Source: Allofournierella massiliensis
GTDB lineage: Bacteria; Bacillota; Clostridia; Oscillospirales; Ruminococcaceae
Assembly (NCBI RefSeq): GCF_004345265.1
Contig: NZ_SLUM01000006.1
Location: 62,001-126,000, forward strand
DNA: 64,000 nt
Direction: 5' to 3'
Positions 8,414 to 17,270 of this stretch are shown in pieces. Every line of letters starts with the position of its first letter. The first letter of the stretch is position 1. A program made the position numbers and the translations under genes. The notes under the pieces are model-generated. The model did not search any database and was not told the DNA's origin. It saw only the letters and a program-made list of their open reading frames with translations.

Positions 8414-8899
8414 ATGGCGGCGCATGTTCCGGAGGCGCTGGTGCTGGCGGATGCGCTGTGCTGCCTGGGGCTGGGGTTGCTGCTGGCTGTGGGCTATGAC
8501 GCTGCGCGCTGGCTGCTGGGCGGCAGCCGCCCGGTGTGCTTTGTGCTGGATCTGACTGTATTCGCCTGCGCGGCGGTGTTGCTGCACAGCTTTGCTGCAG
8601 GCCGCAGTTACAGCGGGGCTGTGCGCTGGTATATGGTTGTCGGAACGGCGGCCGGCCTGTGGGGCTACTTCTTTGTGCTGGCTCCGGGCCTTGGCACGCT
8701 GCGAAGCCTGGCGGAGTGGCTTGTACTGCTGCCGGTGCGTCTGACCTGGATCACAGCGGTTCGCCCGGTGGGGCGTTTGTGCGGCCGAAGGCTGGAACGA
8801 ACCCGGGAAAAACTGCACAGCGCTATGGTAAAACGACAAACAAAACAGTTGCAAAAAAAGGCCAAGGTGTTGTATAATTCTAATCAATACCAGGTTTAA
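8414..8899 (+). CDS. yabQ: Spore cortex biosynthesis protein YabQ
   Basis: A 161-residue membrane protein with about four hydrophobic segments in residues 9-110 and a basic C-terminal tail ('RRLERTREKLHSAMVKRQTKQLQKKAK', split naturally after the last helix). YabQ is a mother-cell outer-forespore-membrane protein needed for cortex formation in Bacillus. Identification relies on topology plus the invariant neighbourhood yabP-yabQ-divIC. It begins 6 bases after yabP. Confidence 0.85.
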   Translation: MAAHVPEALVLADALCCLGLGLLLAVGYDAARWLLGGSRPVCFVLDLTVFACAAVLLHSFAAGRSYSGAVRWYMVVGTAAGLWGYFFVLAPGLGTLRSLAEWLVLLPVRLTWITAVRPVGRLCGRRLERTREKLHSAMVKRQTKQLQKKAKVLYNSNQYQV

Positions 8900-8942
8900 G
8901 GCGTATCAAAAAAGCACGCCGGCAAAGGGGGGGCTGCCGGGT

Positions 8943-9242
8943 ATGACCAGAATTGAAAAAAAGAAGGGTGGCGTTTCCTCCCTCGTGCTGCGGCTGGGCC
9001 TTGTGGCGCTGGCCGCTTATCTGGTAGTGGGCATGGTGTTCAACCAGGTGGAGATCGCCGCCAAACGGCAGCAGCTGGAGGCGGTGCAGCAGCAGCTGGA
9101 AGCCCAGCAGGCCCAGAACGACGAGCTTAGCCGTGTGTTGCAGTCCGGCACCGACGAAGAGATTGTGGAGCGGGTTGCGCGAGATCAGCTGGGCTACGCA
9201 AAGCCCAACGAGCGGGTCTTTGTGGATATGACCGGTAAATAA
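8943..9242 (+). CDS. divIC: Septum formation initiator DivIC/FtsB family protein
   Basis: A 99-residue bitopic protein with a short cytoplasmic head 'MTRIEKKKGGVSS', one membrane helix (about residues 14-34), then a coiled coil rich in Gln/Leu ('RQQLEAVQQQLEAQQAQ') and the C-terminal 'VARDQLGYAKPNERVFVD' motif typical of DivIC/FtsB. It works with FtsL and DivIB in the divisome. It is preceded by a strong AAGGGGGGG ribosome site and lies between yabQ and yabR, as in Bacillus. Confidence 0.92.
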   Translation: MTRIEKKKGGVSSLVLRLGLVALAAYLVVGMVFNQVEIAAKRQQLEAVQQQLEAQQAQNDELSRVLQSGTDEEIVERVARDQLGYAKPNERVFVDMTGK

Positions 9243-9255
9243 GATGCAAAGGGCG

Positions 9256-9288
9256 GCCGGGAGCGAGTCCCGGCGTTGCGGGCCTTTT
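9256..9288 (+). terminator. Weak hairpin after divIC
   Basis: GCCGGGA (9256-9262) pairs with TCCCGGC (9268-9274) around GCGAG. A CCTTTT run follows only about ten bases later, so termination would be inefficient. Confidence 0.4.
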
Positions 9289-9330
9289 ACATAAAATAAT
9301 TTTTGAAACAATAGGAGAAACAGGGGTTAC

Positions 9331-9810
9331 ATGGCGTTACAGTTAGAGGTAGGAGCGATCCTGGAAGGCAAGATCACTGGCGTGAAAAAGTTCGGCGCGT
9401 TCGTCGCGCTGCCGGAAGGCAAAACCGGCATGGTACACATTTCGGAGGTTTCCAACAGCTTTATTGAGGACCTTTCCACGGTTCTCACCGAGGGGCAGAC
9501 CGTGAAGGTAAAGGTGATGAACATCGGCGAGGACGGCAAGATCGCCCTCTCCATCAAGCGCACCCTGCCGCCGGAGCCCCGTCCGGCCCGCCCCGCCCGT
9601 CAGGGTGGTGCGAACGGCGGCCGTCCTCCCCGTCAGAACCGGAACGACGGTCCCCGGGTGTGGCAGCCCAAGGCGCAGCAGCCCCAGGGCGATTTGAGCT
9701 TTGAGGATATGATGGCCAAGTTCAAGAGCCAGAGTGAGGAAAAGATTTCCGATCTGAAGCGCGTTACCGAAAACCGGCGCGGCGGCGGTTACTCCCGCCG
9801 GCGTGGTTGA
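9331..9810 (+). CDS. yabR: S1-domain RNA-binding protein YabR
   Basis: A 159-residue protein. Residues 1-75 are an S1 domain: 'VGAILEGKITGVKKFGAFVALPEGKTGMVHISEVS' with the FG-F-V and G-L/M-V-H-S signatures. It is followed by a disordered Arg/Pro/Gly-rich linker and a short helical C-terminus. YabR-like proteins resemble general stress protein 13 and bind RNA or ribosomes. It is the last gene of the yab cluster and ends at a strong terminator. Confidence 0.9.
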   Translation: MALQLEVGAILEGKITGVKKFGAFVALPEGKTGMVHISEVSNSFIEDLSTVLTEGQTVKVKVMNIGEDGKIALSIKRTLPPEPRPARPARQGGANGGRPPRQNRNDGPRVWQPKAQQPQGDLSFEDMMAKFKSQSEEKISDLKRVTENRRGGGYSRRRG

Positions 9811-9831
9811 TCGATTCAAACAGCGAAAGCA

Positions 9832-9876
9832 AGCCCGCAGTCTGCTGCCTGAAAAGCAGTGACCGCGGGCTTTTTT
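9832..9876 (+). terminator. Terminator of the yab cluster
   Basis: AGCCCGC (from 9832) pairs with GCGGGCT (ending 9871), with an inner CTGC/GCAG stem, followed by TTTTTT. Confidence 0.9.
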
Positions 9877-10060
9877 GCATGTTTTTCTGACCAAAAGCGT
9901 TTTGTCACTGTTGCAACACAAAAAGTTTACAAGTTAGTGCGGTTTTACTCTGTTTCTTTTTGTACAATTGTGATACAATATAACCATCAGAAAGGCGTAT
10001 ATCAAAGCGGATAGCACAAAATATGTCCGGGATATTCGCCACAAAGGAGGCATTGGTTTT

Positions 10061-10582
10061 ATGAAGGTCACATGCACTGGCAGAAAAGTTTCCCTGAAAC
10101 CCAGTTTCATCGAGAAAGCGCAGGCAAAGCTGGACAAGCTGGACAAGTTCTTTGCCGGCGAAGCCGAGGCGCAGGTCACGGTGACAGTGGAGAAAAGCGG
10201 CCAGACCGTTGAGATTACAGTGCGGGAAAAGGGCCTTGTGATCCGGGCGGAAAAAATGCAGGAACGCATGGAAGACGCCCTGGACGATGCAGTTGATCTG
10301 CTCACCCGCCGCCTCGTGAAGAACCGCAAGCGCCTGGGCGATAAGCTCACCCGTTCGGCCGCCGTGGAATGGCCCACCGAGCCGGAACCGGAGGAAAGCT
10401 ACGATGTAATCCGCGAGAAGCGTTTCGTGGTGAAACCCTGCACCACAGAAGAAGCAATCCTGCAGATGAATCTGCTGGGCCACAGCTTCTATCTGTACCG
10501 CAATATGGACGATGGCCAGATTCAGCTGGTTTACCGCCGGGCAAACGGCACCTATGGTGTGCTGATTCCGGAAGATTACTGA
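10061..10582 (+). CDS. hpf: Ribosome hibernation-promoting factor, long form
   Basis: A 173-residue long HPF. The N-terminal beta-alpha domain (1-95) binds the 30S decoding centre, with 'MKVTCTGRKVSLKPSFIEKA' and 'ITVREKGLVIRAEKMQERME'-type repeats. The C-terminal dimerisation domain (115-173) is 'VIREKRFVVKPCTTEEAILQ' followed by 'LLGHSFYLYRNMD' and 'VVYRR/YGVLIPEDY'-like residues. Long HPF drives 100S ribosome dimers in stationary phase. It starts at an ATG after AAAGGAGG and is monocistronic, between two terminators. Confidence 0.96.
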   Translation: MKVTCTGRKVSLKPSFIEKAQAKLDKLDKFFAGEAEAQVTVTVEKSGQTVEITVREKGLVIRAEKMQERMEDALDDAVDLLTRRLVKNRKRLGDKLTRSAAVEWPTEPEPEESYDVIREKRFVVKPCTTEEAILQMNLLGHSFYLYRNMDDGQIQLVYRRANGTYGVLIPEDY

Positions 10583-10593
10583 TTCCCGATCAA

Positions 10594-10627
10594 AAGAGGG
10601 GCGCTCATCTGGAGCGCCCCTCTTTTT
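10594..10627 (+). terminator. Terminator of hpf
   Basis: A perfect GAGGGGCGCTC / GAGCGCCCCTC stem around a short ATCTG loop, followed by TTTTT. Confidence 0.93.
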
Positions 10628-11380
10628 GTAACAAAGCGGAATTTTCGAAAACTGAGAAAAACTTTTCGAATGTGGAAAGAAAATTTGAAAAGCGGAAGCG
10701 GTGGCATGTTACGATGGGCTGCCGCTCCTGCTTTTTGTTGTAAAATGGGTGCTTATTTGACAGGCAAAACAGGAAAACATCGGTTTCCGACCGGATGCCC
10801 ATCCGGTCGGCTGACCGGGTTGTGCCCGGTGTTTACAACAGCATGGGGATGCTGTGCGATGAAATGCCGTACCAATCGGTTGCGAATTCAGGTGGTGGAT
10901 TGTCTGGCAGATGTGATGTGAACCGGCGAAGGCGGGAGAAAAACAGGAAAGGCCTGAGATTGCATTCATGTGTGATCGGTGTGACGGAGAAAACATGATC
11001 TTCGCTTTTTAAAAATTTTTCATGTCTGTATTAGGGGAGAGATGCGGCCTTTATAAGAAAAAACACGAATGGATCACGAAAACTTTTGATAGCAAATTCT
11101 GCGTTTTGGTTGCATGATTCGACGTAAAGGAGTATTATTAAGAATGATTATAATGAATTCGTATGGTCAATTTTCAAGGAACGAATGGAACAGAGAAATT
11201 TGGGAGAATTGATATACTCAATCGATGAAGGATGGACCGGTTTTCAAAAAGATTTTTGAGAACCGCAAGGTAAAAATATGTTGCAAGGGTACATTGTTCG
11301 AAATGGTGAAATTTCAGAGTAAGAAGTGATAATGAATGTGGCACTTGTTTCGTTTATATTCATAGAGAGGAAGAGCGACG
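10628..11380. other. Gene-free 750-base gap before the polysaccharide locus
   Basis: No convincing coding region: the short open frames here lack ribosome sites and family features. At 10787-10796 and 10801-10810 there is a perfect 10-bp inverted repeat (CCGACCGGAT / ATCCGGTCGG) around GCCC. A second stem, ACCGGG/CCCGGT, follows at about 10814-10829. Neither is followed by a T-run. Base composition shifts to AT-rich after about 11000. Promoter and leader for glf are expected here, but I cannot point to a clear hexamer pair. Confidence 0.5.
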
Positions 11381-12487
11381 ATGAAAAAAACGTATGACTA
11401 TCTGATCGTAGGTGCAGGTTTGTATGGTGCGGTATTTGCCAGAGAACTGACCAAGGCTGGCAAGACCTGCCTCGTGATTGACAAGCGGGATCATATTGCC
11501 GGCAACATCTATACTCACGAGATCGAGGGCATCCAGGTGCATCAGTATGGCGCACATATTTTCCATACCAACAATAAGGAAGTATGGGATTACCTGAGTC
11601 AGTTTACTACCTTCAACCGTTACACCAACAGTCCGATTGCAAACTACAAGGGCGAGATCTACAACATGCCCTTTAACATGAATACCTTCAATAAAATGTG
11701 GGGCGTAATCACTCCCGCGGAAGCTGCCGCCAAAATCGAGGAGCAGCGCAAGGCCAGCTACACCGAAAACCCCAAAAATCTGGAAGAACAGGCCATCAAC
11801 CTGGTGGGTGTGGATATCTATGAGAAGCTGATCAAGGGCTACACGGAAAAACAGTGGGGTCGCCCCTGCACCGAGCTGCCTGCGTTTATCATCAAGCGCC
11901 TGCCCGTGCGTCTTACTTATGATAACAACTACTTCAATGCTTTGTATCAGGGCATCCCTGTGGGAGGCTACACCGCCATGGTGGCAAAGATGCTGGAGGA
12001 TGTGGAGGTACGCCTTGGGCAGGACTATCTGGCGGACAAGGCCGGTTGGGACGCGCTGGCGGAAAAGGTGGTTTACACCGGGCCCGTTGATGCCTACTTT
12101 GCCTACAAGCTGGGCGTTCTGGAGTACCGCAGCGTGCGCTTTGAGACCGAGGTGCTGGACGAGGCCAACTATCAGGGCAATGCGGTAGTGAACTATACTG
12201 ACGCTGAAACTCCCTATACCCGTGTGATCGAACACAAGCACTTTGAGTTTGGCACGCAGGAAAAAACGGTCATCAGCCGGGAATACAGCGCAGAATGGAA
12301 GCTGGGGGACGAGCCTTACTACCCGGTGAACGACGAGAAAAACGGCGCTCTGTATGCAAAATACAAGGAATTGGCCGAAGGCGAAAAAAATGTAATCTTC
12401 GGTGGCCGTCTGGGCGAGTACCAGTACTATGATATGGACAAGGTCGTGGAAGTGGCATTGAATAAGGTGCGCGCCGATCTGGTCTGA
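11381..12487 (+). CDS. glf: UDP-galactopyranose mutase
   Basis: A 368-residue flavoenzyme that converts UDP-galactopyranose to UDP-galactofuranose. The N-terminal FAD-binding fold is 'DYLIVGAGLYGAVFARELT', followed by 'DKRDHIAGNIY' and 'QYGAHIFHTN', the conserved His-containing active-site loop. C-terminal 'FGGRLGEYQYYDMD' contacts FAD. Length matches bacterial Glf. It opens the surface-polysaccharide locus and predicts galactofuranose in the polymer. The gene starts at ATG 11381 after GAGAGGAAGAG. Confidence 0.97.
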   Translation: MKKTYDYLIVGAGLYGAVFARELTKAGKTCLVIDKRDHIAGNIYTHEIEGIQVHQYGAHIFHTNNKEVWDYLSQFTTFNRYTNSPIANYKGEIYNMPFNMNTFNKMWGVITPAEAAAKIEEQRKASYTENPKNLEEQAINLVGVDIYEKLIKGYTEKQWGRPCTELPAFIIKRLPVRLTYDNNYFNALYQGIPVGGYTAMVAKMLEDVEVRLGQDYLADKAGWDALAEKVVYTGPVDAYFAYKLGVLEYRSVRFETEVLDEANYQGNAVVNYTDAETPYTRVIEHKHFEFGTQEKTVISREYSAEWKLGDEPYYPVNDEKNGALYAKYKELAEGEKNVIFGGRLGEYQYYDMDKVVEVALNKVRADLV

Positions 12488-12534
12488 TATACAAAATCTG
12501 GGAAATTGACGAGATACACAGGAGAATCTGAACC

Positions 12535-15279
12535 ATGCAGCAGAAGAGAAAATACCTTGCAGCGATTTTGAGTGTGGTATTTGCAGTGTCTTTGCTGATG
12601 AATACCTTCGCTGTTGGCGTATTTGCACAGGATGATCGGGAAGTTCTGGTCGAACAGATTGTTTCGGAACTTCAGCAGGATAATTCGGAGGCTGATCAGT
12701 CGCAGAAAGGTGAAACTCCGGCTATGCGCCCGGAAGAAACGGCCATTCCGGAGGTTACGGCAAGTGAGGAACCTGTGATGACGCCGGCACCCGCCGCAAG
12801 CCCGGCGGCTACTGAAACACCGGAGTTCACAGCAACCCCTGAGCCCAGTGCAACTCCGGAACCCACAGTGACCCCCGAGCCCAGTGCGACTCCGGAACCC
12901 ACAGTGACCCCCGAGCCCAGTGCGACTCCGGAACCCACAGTGACCCCTGAGCCCAGTGCAACACCGGAGCCCACGGAGGTTCCGTTGCCGACTGTGGAGG
13001 AGCAAAAGGCTCAAATTCGGGATCTTCTGGAAAAGAGCACCTCGGCAGGTCAGATGAGCGAGGATGAACTGGAACGTGCACTGGAGGAAATTGATGCCCT
13101 TGCATCGATGCCTCTGGCAATCGCGGAAAACGGTCAGGAAGACGATGAACTGTCGGATCTGATGGATCAGCTGGAAAATGCCCGTGTTGCGATGGAGGAT
13201 ATGCGCGCTGCATGGGAGGCGAAGCGGGAAGGGCGACTGGATCAGCTGCCGCAGACCGGCCGGGAAAACAGCTGGCGCTACCAGAACGGCGAGACAGTCG
13301 AATACGATACCATGGATGCTGCCATGGATCTTCCGGATGGAGTGAGTGCCTTTTCTGTAGGCGGCGGATACTGGGGAATCGATGTGAGCCATCATCAGGG
13401 CGTGATTGACTGGGAAGCGGTCAAGGCAGCCGGAATCGATTTTGCGATTATCCGCTGTGGCTATGGCATGAATCTGCCGGAGCAGGATGATAAACAGTGG
13501 TCCCGGAATGTGTCTGAGTGCGAACGTCTGGGCATTCCCTATGGCGTATATTTTTATTCGTATGCAATGACGGCGGATATGGCCGTGGAGGAAGCGATCC
13601 ATGCGGTTCGCCTTCTGGAGGGGCATAATCCGGATCTTCCGGTTTTTTATGATATGGAGGAAAACCGTCAGCTGGTGGTAGGCAACAGCGGACTGGCTGA
13701 GATGGCGCGGATTTTCTGCGATATTGTAAGCTCCAAAGGATACGAGGTTGGTGTTTACGCCAACCTGAATTGGTGGAACCATTACCTGACGGATGCAGTG
13801 TTTGAAAACTGGTACCGCTGGGTAGCGGAATGGCGCTCCTCCTGCAGCTACAATGGCCGCTACGAAATGTGGCAGTATACGGACGAAGGCCAGATCAGCG
13901 GCATCAATGGGTTTGTCGACATGAACTACTGGTATGGTGACCTGCCCGGAGATGAACGGGTGCCGATTACGGAAGGTACTTACACAATCGCTAGTGCCTT
14001 GGATGAAAACAAGGTTTTGGATGTGGTATGGGGCAGCTATGAAAATGGAGCAAACATAGATTTGTATTCCAAAAACGGAACAGGAGCGCAGCAATTTAAG
14101 ATTATCCCCGTGGGCGATAATTATTACAAGATACAAAATTCTGCATCAGGAAAAGTTCTGGATGTCAAATTTGGAGCAGCTGTTTCGGGAACGAATGTGC
14201 AGCAATGGGAGTATAATGGCAGCGCAGCGCAACTTTGGAGTTTTGAAGATGCGGGAAATGGTTATTACTACATTCGTTCCAAATGTAACGGGCTGTATCT
14301 GGATATTAATGGTGCCTCTTCGGCAGATGGAACAAATGTTCAGGTCTATTTGAAAAACCAGAGCAGTGCACAAAAGTTTCGCTTGCAGCCTGCTAATGCC
14401 AATGTACAGATCCAGGAAGGTGTTTACGTGATATCCAGTATGTTGGATACCTCAAAAGTGCTGGATATTGTCGGAGGCAGCGCAGCAGATACTGCAAATC
14501 TGCAGCTTTATCAGAGCAACGGAAGTTATGCACAACGCTTTGCCATCACGGCACAGGGAGATGGAAGCTATAAGATAACCAATATGGGATCCGGAAAAGC
14601 ATTGGATGTAGTATACGGATCTTCAACACCGGGAACCAATGTATGGCAATATTCCAGCAATGATTCTGCAGCGCAGCAATGGTACTTTGAAAAAGGTGAA
14701 AATGGCGCTTATTTTCTGCGTTCGAAGTGCAATGGGCTGTATCTGGATGTGAATTGCGCATCTACAGCCAATGGTACGAACATTCAGGTGTATACTGGAA
14801 ATCGTTCTGCGGCACAGCAGTTTTACTTGCAGAAAGTGGGAGATCTGGTTCCGGAAGGTGTGTACACAATTGTAAGTGCATTGGATTCTAATAAAGTAGT
14901 GGATATCAATTGTGCCAGTGCGGAAAATGGAGCAAATGTACAGTTGTATACAGCCAATGGAACTACTGCACAGAAATTCCGCTTTGTTTCTGCAGGAGGA
15001 GGCCAATATTACATTGTTAATGCTGGTACGGGTAAAGCTTTGGATGTTACATACGGATCTACCGTTCCAGGGACTAATGTACAGCAGTGGGAGAAAAACG
15101 ATACCAGTGCACAACGTTGGTACCTGGAAAATGCAGAAAATGGAAAATGGTTTATCCGTTCTGTAGGTACAGGGTTGTACCTGGACGTTAACTGGGCCTC
15201 CACGGCGGATGGTACAAATATTCAAGGCTACACAGGAAATGGAAGTACCGCCCAGCAATTTTTGCTGGTAGCGGGCTGA
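12535..15279 (+). CDS. Secreted GH25 lysozyme with Pro/Thr-rich linker and three ricin-type lectin modules
   Basis: A 914-residue exported protein. A signal peptide covers about residues 1-32 (basic start, then a hydrophobic stretch, cleavage near 'VFA-QDD'). A Pro/Thr/Glu-rich linker with 12-residue repeats lies at about 103-148, followed by a short acidic helical segment. The GH25 muramidase domain (about 278-475) starts 'GIDVSHHQGVIDW'; the probable catalytic acids are Asp283 and the Asp373-x-Glu375 motif in 'VFYDMEEN'. Three ricin B-type modules begin near 481, 628 and 774, each with repeated Q-x-W/F motifs. It should cleave peptidoglycan while binding glycans. Its position inside a polysaccharide locus suggests wall remodelling or anchoring around export. 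Confidence 0.94.
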   Translation: MQQKRKYLAAILSVVFAVSLLMNTFAVGVFAQDDREVLVEQIVSELQQDNSEADQSQKGETPAMRPEETAIPEVTASEEPVMTPAPAASPAATETPEFTATPEPSATPEPTVTPEPSATPEPTVTPEPSATPEPTVTPEPSATPEPTEVPLPTVEEQKAQIRDLLEKSTSAGQMSEDELERALEEIDALASMPLAIAENGQEDDELSDLMDQLENARVAMEDMRAAWEAKREGRLDQLPQTGRENSWRYQNGETVEYDTMDAAMDLPDGVSAFSVGGGYWGIDVSHHQGVIDWEAVKAAGIDFAIIRCGYGMNLPEQDDKQWSRNVSECERLGIPYGVYFYSYAMTADMAVEEAIHAVRLLEGHNPDLPVFYDMEENRQLVVGNSGLAEMARIFCDIVSSKGYEVGVYANLNWWNHYLTDAVFENWYRWVAEWRSSCSYNGRYEMWQYTDEGQISGINGFVDMNYWYGDLPGDERVPITEGTYTIASALDENKVLDVVWGSYENGANIDLYSKNGTGAQQFKIIPVGDNYYKIQNSASGKVLDVKFGAAVSGTNVQQWEYNGSAAQLWSFEDAGNGYYYIRSKCNGLYLDINGASSADGTNVQVYLKNQSSAQKFRLQPANANVQIQEGVYVISSMLDTSKVLDIVGGSAADTANLQLYQSNGSYAQRFAITAQGDGSYKITNMGSGKALDVVYGSSTPGTNVWQYSSNDSAAQQWYFEKGENGAYFLRSKCNGLYLDVNCASTANGTNIQVYTGNRSAAQQFYLQKVGDLVPEGVYTIVSALDSNKVVDINCASAENGANVQLYTANGTTAQKFRFVSAGGGQYYIVNAGTGKALDVTYGSTVPGTNVQQWEKNDTSAQRWYLENAENGKWFIRSVGTGLYLDVNWASTADGTNIQGYTGNGSTAQQFLLVAG
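12841..12975 (+). repeat. 36-base tandem repeat coding the Pro/Thr linker
   Basis: Near-identical 36-base units begin at 12841, 12877 and 12913, with a partial fourth at 12949. Each encodes the 12-residue unit EPSATPEPTVTP. Differences are single synonymous changes, so the array is recent and may vary in length between strains. Confidence 0.95.
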
Positions 15280-15323
15280 TATACAGGAACATCCGTATGT
15301 AAAAGGGAGCAGGTGAGAAACAG

Positions 15324-16448
15324 ATGCAGCAGGAGCCGATACGGATCGCCCAGATCATGGGGAAAATGAATCGAGGCGGGGTGGAGTCCGTGGTAATGAA
15401 CTATTACCGCGCCATCGATAAATCCAGGATTCAGTTCGATTTTTTTGTGGATGAGGATTCCGCGTTTCCCCAGCGCGCAGAGCTGGAAAAAGCAGGTGCA
15501 GGCATCTATTTCCTTCCGCCCTATTCACGGATGTGGGCATGGCAAAAAAGACTGTATGAGCTGCTGCGCCATAATAACTATGCTGTGATTCACTGCCATA
15601 TCAACACGATGAATTTCTTTCCGCTTTTTACAGCGTGGCGGGCGCGGATACCAGTTAGAATCTGCCATAATCATTCCACCGCACATTGGGGAGAATGGAA
15701 AAAAACATTGCTGAAGTATATTCTTCGTCCCCTTACCCGAATGGCGGCCACAGACTGGTTTGCCTGTGGAGAGAAGGCAGCTCTCTGGATGTACGGAAAG
15801 AAGGCGGTGGACAGCGGTCGGGTAATCATCGTTCCCAATACCATAGATACCGGGCGCTTTATCTTTGATTCCAAACAGCGCAGCAGTCTTCGGCAGAAAT
15901 TTGGAATTTCGGAAGAAACCCTGGTTGTTGGTCATGTTGGACGCTATACTTATGCGAAAAACCATGAGTTTTTGCTGCATGTATTTGCCTGCCTGCTTCA
16001 AAAGGTCCCGGATGCAAAACTGCTTCTGGTGGGAGAAGGAGAATGTGCAGAACAGATACAGGAGTGTTTGCAGCATTTGAATCTGGAACAGAGTGTGGTA
16101 CAGGCGGGTCCGCAGCAGGAGCCGGCGCCTTACTACAGTACGATGGATGTGTTCTGCATGCCCAGCTTTTATGAAGGTATGCCGGTTGTAGCGCTGGAAG
16201 CGCAGGCGTCGGGGTTACCGGTGCTGTTTTCTGAAGCGGTAACAGGCGAGGTGCTGGTGAGCGATCAGGCAATGCGAATTCCCCTGGAAAAGGGGCCGGA
16301 ATTCTGGGCAGAATGTCTGTATAAACTGGCACAGCAAAAGAAGGATCGAACGCAGGCAGGAGCCTGTGTGGCCAATGCAGGTTTTGAATGCACACAGGCA
16401 GCTGCATGGCTGGCAGAGCTTTATCAACAAAAAGCAAAGAGAGGATGA
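15324..16448 (+). CDS. GT4-type glycosyltransferase
   Basis: A 374-residue GT-B fold protein. The N-terminal half includes 'GKMNRGGVESVVMNYYRAID' (glycine-rich acceptor loop). The C-terminal nucleotide-sugar half contains 'VVGHVGRYTYAKNHEFLLHVF' and the E-x7-E signature 'FYEGMPVVALEAQASGLPVL'. It should transfer a sugar from a nucleotide donor to the growing surface polysaccharide at the cytoplasmic face. It belongs to the locus with the ABC exporter that starts 7 bases downstream. The acceptor and sugar are unknown. Confidence 0.92.
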   Translation: MQQEPIRIAQIMGKMNRGGVESVVMNYYRAIDKSRIQFDFFVDEDSAFPQRAELEKAGAGIYFLPPYSRMWAWQKRLYELLRHNNYAVIHCHINTMNFFPLFTAWRARIPVRICHNHSTAHWGEWKKTLLKYILRPLTRMAATDWFACGEKAALWMYGKKAVDSGRVIIVPNTIDTGRFIFDSKQRSSLRQKFGISEETLVVGHVGRYTYAKNHEFLLHVFACLLQKVPDAKLLLVGEGECAEQIQECLQHLNLEQSVVQAGPQQEPAPYYSTMDVFCMPSFYEGMPVVALEAQASGLPVLFSEAVTGEVLVSDQAMRIPLEKGPEFWAECLYKLAQQKKDRTQAGACVANAGFECTQAAAWLAELYQQKAKRG

Positions 16449-16455
16449 TTGACGA

Positions 16456-17253
16456 TTGGCACAAAAAATAGAGCTTTTGAAACAGAAAATCAAGGTGTTT
16501 CTGAAATATAAAACCCTGCTGAATGAGCTGGTGGTGCGGGATATCAAGGTTCGTTATCGCAAATCGGTTCTGGGTCTTTTGTGGACGGTGCTGAATCCGT
16601 TGCTGATGATGTGCGTAATCACTGTTGTGTTTTCCACGTTGTTTCGGCAGAATATCCCCAACTTCCCGATTTATTATCTGGCAGGATCACTGATATTTTC
16701 CTTCAATTCGGAGGCAACTTCAAATGGCCTGTACTCCATCATCGGAAGTGCGTCTCTGATTAAGAAAGTCTACATTCCCAAATATCTGTTCCCGATCTCC
16801 AAGGTGTTGAGTGCTCTGGTGAATCTGGGCTTTTCGCTGGTTGCGATGTTTGTGGTGATGATTGTTACCGGTGCGCCCTTCCATGCAACTTTGCTGCTTA
16901 TGCCGTTGCCGATTTTTTATGTGTTCCTGTTTACAAGCGGCCTGAGTCTTCTTCTGGCGGCAGCAACGGTGTATTTCCGCGATATCGCTCATTTTTGGGG
17001 CGTTTTTGTGCTTGCGTGGACTTACTTCACCCCGATTTTTTATCCGGTCACCATTCTTCCTTCCTTTGCAATGAAAATCATGCAGCTGAATCCGATGTAT
17101 CACTATGTTACTTATATGCGTGATGTGGTGCTGTACGGTACTTTCCCCGGAATGAAGGAGAACCTGATCTGCTTTTTGATCGGGGCTGTAACGCTGTTGA
17201 TCGGTTTGTGGGTGTTCTACCGCAAGCAGGATCGCTTTGTGCTGTACGTATAA
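16456..17253 (+). CDS. Polysaccharide ABC exporter permease (Wzm/TagG type)
   Basis: A 265-residue ABC-2 permease with six predicted membrane helices. Before the first helix it has the diagnostic 'LVVRDIKVRYRKSVLGLLWTVLNPL' segment of Wzm/TagG/RfbA transporters. TTG at 16456 is the likely start, after GAGGA. With the following ATPase it would export a lipid-linked glycan across the membrane. The gene pair is flanked by glycosyltransferases, as in ABC-dependent O-antigen or teichoic acid loci. Confidence 0.94.
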   Translation: MAQKIELLKQKIKVFLKYKTLLNELVVRDIKVRYRKSVLGLLWTVLNPLLMMCVITVVFSTLFRQNIPNFPIYYLAGSLIFSFNSEATSNGLYSIIGSASLIKKVYIPKYLFPISKVLSALVNLGFSLVAMFVVMIVTGAPFHATLLLMPLPIFYVFLFTSGLSLLLAAATVYFRDIAHFWGVFVLAWTYFTPIFYPVTILPSFAMKIMQLNPMYHYVTYMRDVVLYGTFPGMKENLICFLIGAVTLLIGLWVFYRKQDRFVLYV

Positions 17254-17270
17254 AAGCGAGGAGAATGTGT

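Noticed and set aside
10670-10998. Short overlapping plus-strand frames of 67-83 codons
   Set aside because: No ribosome site, no recognisable motif, and codon use unlike neighbours; treated as non-coding.
12841-12975. Short regular repeats that could suggest a CRISPR array
   Set aside because: The 36-base units are directly adjacent without unique spacers and are in frame, coding a Pro/Thr linker.
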